Part shown: positions 7,110-9,158 of the stretch, piece by piece
How the letters are laid out: each line of letters begins with the position of its first letter
Numbering within the stretch: the first letter of the stretch is position 1
NCBI GenBank assembly: GCA_003537695.1
Contig: DPRC01000113.1
Location: 1-9,158 of the forward strand
Length of the DNA: 9,158 bases
Direction: 5' to 3'
Origin: Polaribacter sp.
Lineage (GTDB): Bacteria; Bacteroidota; Bacteroidia; Flavobacteriales; Flavobacteriaceae
The notes under the pieces: model-generated
The model's database searches: none
The model's input: only the letters and a program-made list of their open reading frames with translations
Told to the model about the DNA's origin: nothing
Made by a program: the position numbers and the translations under genes

Positions 7110-7913
7110 ATGAGCAAAATTATTTTAGTTACGGGTGCCTCTTCTGGAATTGGAAAAGGAATCGCTGCATTTTTATCGGAGAAAGGATATATCGTTTATG
7201 GCACAAGCCGTGTTCCCAAAGACGAGAAGGATTTTTCTTTTGAATTGATTGCCTTAGATGTTTTAAAAATAGAAAGTATTAAAGCTGCAGTGCAATTTAT
7301 TATCGAAAAGGAAGGGAGACTCGATATTTTGATAAACAATGCGGGAATGGGGATTACAGGGCCAATAGAAGAAACACCTACGGATGAGATGCGTGCAGTT
7401 TTTAACACCAATCTCTTTGGAGCCATTGATGTAATGAAAGCCGTTTTACCTCAGATGCGCGAACAAAAATCGGGAACTATAATAAATATTACTTCTATTG
7501 CCGGGTATATGGGGTTGCCTTTTCGAGGCGTGTACTCTGCAACAAAGGGAGCTTTAGAGTTAATTACGGAAGCAACAAGCATGGAGGTTCAGCCTTTTGG
7601 AATTAATGTTGTGAATGTTGCCCCTGGAGATTTTGCAACCAACATTGCAGCGGGCAGATACCATGCACCCGTAGTGGTTGAATCTGCATACAGAGAAAAG
7701 TATCAGTTAAATCTAGAGCTAATGGATGCCCATGTAAATACGGGGAAAAATCCGATGGAGATGGCTGAAAAAGTATACAAAATTATAAATACTAAGCACC
7801 CGAAAATTCATTATAAAGTGGGTGGATTTATGGAAAAGGTTTCTGTTGTTTTGAAAAGAATTTTGTCAGACAGGGTGTATGAGAAACTATTAATGCATCA
7901 TTATAAATTATAA
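7110..7913 (+). CDS. Classical short-chain dehydrogenase/reductase (SDR)
   Basis: This 267-residue protein is a soluble NAD(P)-dependent oxidoreductase of the classical SDR family. The Rossmann dinucleotide motif TGASSGIG lies at 8-15, the structural NNAG at 76-79, and the catalytic tetrad is N101, S129, Y142 and K146 (YSATK). A G-T-S-R segment after the second strand hints at NADP preference. The C-terminal part, with KIHYKVGG and VLKRILSDRVYEKLL, resembles the 17-beta-hydroxysteroid dehydrogenase-like branch often annotated simply as SDR oxidoreductase. The natural substrate cannot be told from sequence. It stands alone: more than 200 bases separate it from transaldolase, which has its own promoter element, and the upstream neighbour is the SRP RNA. 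Start chosen at the first ATG, directly before the Rossmann strand. Confidence 0.92.
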   Translation: MSKIILVTGASSGIGKGIAAFLSEKGYIVYGTSRVPKDEKDFSFELIALDVLKIESIKAAVQFIIEKEGRLDILINNAGMGITGPIEETPTDEMRAVFNTNLFGAIDVMKAVLPQMREQKSGTIINITSIAGYMGLPFRGVYSATKGALELITEATSMEVQPFGINVVNVAPGDFATNIAAGRYHAPVVVESAYREKYQLNLELMDAHVNTGKNPMEMAEKVYKIINTKHPKIHYKVGGFMEKVSVVLKRILSDRVYEKLLMHHYKL

Positions 7914-7955
7914 GAAAAGAGCTGCTGCTGTGTTTATAAGTACTAAAAAGATATT

Positions 7956-7985
7956 CTTGCAGTGCTTCGTGAATTTAGGTGCAAG
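7956..7985. repeat. Small inverted repeat overlapping the transaldolase promoter region
   Basis: CTTGCA at 7956-7961 and TGCAAG at 7980-7985 form a perfect 6-base inverted repeat with an 18-base spacer. It ends five bases before the TATCTTTG element. The position would suit an operator, but 6-base arms can arise by chance. Confidence 0.3.
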
Positions 7986-7989
7986 TTGC

Positions 7990-7997
7990 TATCTTTG
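7990..7997 (+). promoter_or_regulatory. Putative -7 promoter element for transaldolase
   Basis: TATCTTTG followed by CATCC is a full match to the Bacteroidota TAnnTTTG -7 box. The -33 side is weak: TTC at 7966-7968, 21 bases upstream, is the closest to TTG. Transcription from here would give a leader of roughly 110 bases before the transaldolase ATG, long for a simple metabolic gene. A near copy, TATCTTTTGCAA, sits at 8020-8031 but has an extra T. Confidence 0.5.
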
Positions 7998-8115
7998 CAT
8001 CCGAGCCGAAGAAGTGTATGCTTATCTTTTGCAAAGGAAGTAGAGTATAGAAGTGCACACCATAACATCCTGGGAATGCCCCAAAAAAATAATAATTACA
8101 ACTAAATAAACACAA

Positions 8116-8769
8116 ATGAAATTTTTTATTGACACTGCAAATTTAGGACAAATTAAAGAGGCGCAAGCTTTAGGTATTTTAGACGGGGTAACTACAAATC
8201 CTTCGTTGATGGCAAAGGAAGGAATTACTGGAGCAGTAAACATTATCAATCATTACAAAGAAATTTGTGAATTGGTGGAAGGAGATGTTTCTGCAGAGGT
8301 TATTGCTACAGATTTTGACGGAATGGTAAAAGAAGGAGAAGCTTTGGCCGCTTTAAATCCACAAATCGTGGTAAAACTACCAATGATAAAAGATGGTATA
8401 AAGGCGTGTAAATATTTTTCTTCTAAAGGGATTAAAACAAATGTGACTCTCGTTTTTTCTGCAGGACAAGCTTTACTAGCAGCAAAAGCAGGTGCAACCT
8501 ATGTCTCTCCGTTTATTGGAAGATTGGACGATATTTCGACAGATGGTTTAAATCTAATAGCAGAAATTCGTTTAATTTATGACAATTACGGATTTGAAAC
8601 TCAAATTTTAGCAGCTTCTGTGCGCCATACAATGCACATTATAGACTGTGCTAAATTAGGATCTGACGTAATGACTGGACCTTTAAGTGCTATTGAAGGG
8701 CTGTTGAGACACCCGTTAACAGATAGTGGTTTGGCCAAGTTTTTATCAGATTATCAAAAAGGAAATTAA
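8116..8769 (+). CDS. tal: Transaldolase (short, fructose-6-phosphate aldolase-like subfamily)
   Basis: This 217-residue TIM-barrel enzyme transfers a dihydroxyacetone unit between sugar phosphates in the non-oxidative pentose phosphate pathway. It starts MKFFIDTANL with the catalytic aspartate D6. The conserved GVTTNPSL is at 24-31, and the Schiff-base lysine is K87 in VVKLP. Two positions separate transaldolase from the closely related fructose-6-phosphate aldolase (FSA). Here they are E61 in DVSAEV, where FSA has Gln, and F133 in YVSPFIGR, where FSA has Tyr. Both point to transaldolase. Length is typical of the short decameric subfamily. The preceding -7 element and leader of about 110 bases suggest independent transcription; an 18-base-pair hairpin follows the stop. 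menD downstream is functionally unrelated. Confidence 0.93.
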   Translation: MKFFIDTANLGQIKEAQALGILDGVTTNPSLMAKEGITGAVNIINHYKEICELVEGDVSAEVIATDFDGMVKEGEALAALNPQIVVKLPMIKDGIKACKYFSSKGIKTNVTLVFSAGQALLAAKAGATYVSPFIGRLDDISTDGLNLIAEIRLIYDNYGFETQILAASVRHTMHIIDCAKLGSDVMTGPLSAIEGLLRHPLTDSGLAKFLSDYQKGN

Positions 8770-8786
8770 TAATTAGTTTTTAGTTG

Positions 8787-8829
8787 TGAATTTTGAGTTT
8801 TTAGACAAGTACTAAGAACTCAAAATTCA
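8787..8829. terminator. Strong hairpin after transaldolase, probable terminator or dispersed repeat unit
   Basis: The arms TGAATTTTGAGTTTTTAG (8787-8804) and CTAAGAACTCAAAATTCA (8812-8829) pair over 18 bases with a single T/G mismatch, tolerated as a wobble pair in RNA, around a 7-base loop. The hairpin starts 17 bases after the transaldolase stop. Downstream sequence is T-rich but interrupted, so termination is plausible, not certain. GTTTTTAG occurs twice nearby (8776-8783 and 8797-8804), which hints at a repeat-type intergenic element. Confidence 0.55.
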
Positions 8830-8842
8830 TTATTTATAACTT

Positions 8843-8865
8843 TTTAAATCTTAAAAAGATTTAAA
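8843..8865. repeat. Perfect AT-rich palindrome directly before the menD start
   Basis: TTTAAATCTT (8843-8852) and AAGATTTAAA (8856-8865) are perfect complements around a 3-base AAA loop. The right arm ends three bases before the menD ATG at 8869. In the transcript this hairpin would overlap the ribosome landing area. It could also be an operator. It lacks a following T run, so it is not a standard terminator on the plus strand. Confidence 0.5.
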
Positions 8866-8868
8866 ATA

Positions 8869-9158
8869 ATGTATCCAAAAAAAGAACTCGCACAAATTGT
8901 AATTTCAGCGTGTACTCAATTTAATATTGATACGGTTGTGATCTCTCCAGGTTCCCGGAATGCGCCACTTACTATTGGTTTTTCTACTCATAAAGGGATA
9001 GAAACATTGAGTGTGGTAGATGAGCGATGTGCTGGTTTTTTTGCTTTAGGGATTGCACAACAACAGCAAAAACCGGTGGCAGTTCTATGTACTTCTGGCT
9101 CTGCTTTGCTAAACTATTATCCTGCCATTGCAGAGGCTTTTTATAGCAATATACCACT
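8869..9158 (+). CDS. menD: MenD, SEPHCHC synthase (N-terminal part, cut by window end)
   Basis: The first 96 codons of a thiamine diphosphate enzyme of menaquinone synthesis are present. MenD joins 2-oxoglutarate (after decarboxylation) to isochorismate, giving 2-succinyl-5-enolpyruvyl-6-hydroxy-3-cyclohexene-1-carboxylate. Recognition rests on VISPGSRNAPL at 24-34, VDERCAGFFALG at 50-61 and CTSGSALLNYYPA at 74-86, all in the pyrimidine-binding domain. E52 in DER matches the glutamate that activates the cofactor. The PGSR segment with R30 is the MenD hallmark for binding isochorismate or 2-oxoglutarate. The ATG at 8869 opens a protein starting MYPKKELAQ, as expected for the N-terminus, with no upstream extension possible through the palindrome. 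A full protein would need roughly 450 more residues beyond the window. Menaquinone is the usual respiratory quinone of this phylum. Confidence 0.93.
   Translation, partial: MYPKKELAQIVISACTQFNIDTVVISPGSRNAPLTIGFSTHKGIETLSVVDERCAGFFALGIAQQQQKPVAVLCTSGSALLNYYPAIAEAFYSNIP

Noticed and set aside
8070..8089. GGGAATGCCCC followed by seven A residues as a terminator
   Set aside because: The stem is only three or four pairs. On the plus strand it is followed by A, not T; on the minus strand the T run precedes the stem.
8022..8249. Minus-strand open frame of 75 codons across the transaldolase start
   Set aside because: It is antisense to the conserved N-terminus of transaldolase, with low-complexity composition and no family resemblance.
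8787..8865. Inverted repeats in the tal-menD gap as ends of an insertion sequence or a CRISPR unit
   Set aside because: There is no transposase, no target duplication and no regularly spaced repeat; the two hairpins differ in sequence.

Overview
The window looks like chromosomal DNA from a marine member of the Bacteroidota, most likely family Flavobacteriaceae. It is AT-rich, and translation starts lack obvious Shine-Dalgarno sequences. Upstream elements fit the Bacteroidota -7/-33 promoter type (TAnnTTTG, with TTG about 19 bases before it). Gene content also fits: a DUF4199 protein beside a family 2 glycosyltransferase, a PgcA-type sugar phosphomutase, a short transaldolase, menD and an HD-type CCA-adding enzyme. 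I see no phage, transposon, integrase, CRISPR or defence genes. The genus is not determinable by reading alone.

Layout. Positions 1-140 hold the C-terminal tail of a probable Sua5/YrdC-type tRNA threonylcarbamoyl-AMP synthase, apparently with a reading-frame break near 20-30. Four bases later a tRNA CCA-adding/poly(A) polymerase-type enzyme runs rightward (145-1566). From 1558 to 6687 everything is on the minus strand. In transcription order this is a DUF4199 membrane protein, a membrane-anchored family 2 glycosyltransferase, a phosphoglucomutase-type enzyme and an MsbA-like ABC exporter. The last two are joined by a TAATG stop/start overlap, and the exporter meets the tRNA enzyme tail to tail with a 9-base overlap. 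Positions 6688-7109 form a divergent intergenic region that carries the 4.5S-like signal recognition particle RNA, with a nearly ideal flavobacterial promoter. Rightward genes follow: a short-chain dehydrogenase (7110-7913), a transaldolase (8116-8769) and the start of menD (8869 to the window end).

How the genes work together. The leftmost pair serves tRNA maturation. The minus-strand group suggests envelope building: a sugar-phosphate supplier, a polyprenyl-phosphate-type glycosyltransferase, a small membrane protein of unknown function and a lipid or drug exporter. This is inference from neighbourhood and family. Transaldolase belongs to the non-oxidative pentose phosphate pathway and MenD to menaquinone synthesis. 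The region is mostly housekeeping. No new system is evident; the points worth a second look are the broken Sua5-like tail, several hairpins (one just before the menD start), the gene overlaps and the uncharacterised DUF4199 partner.
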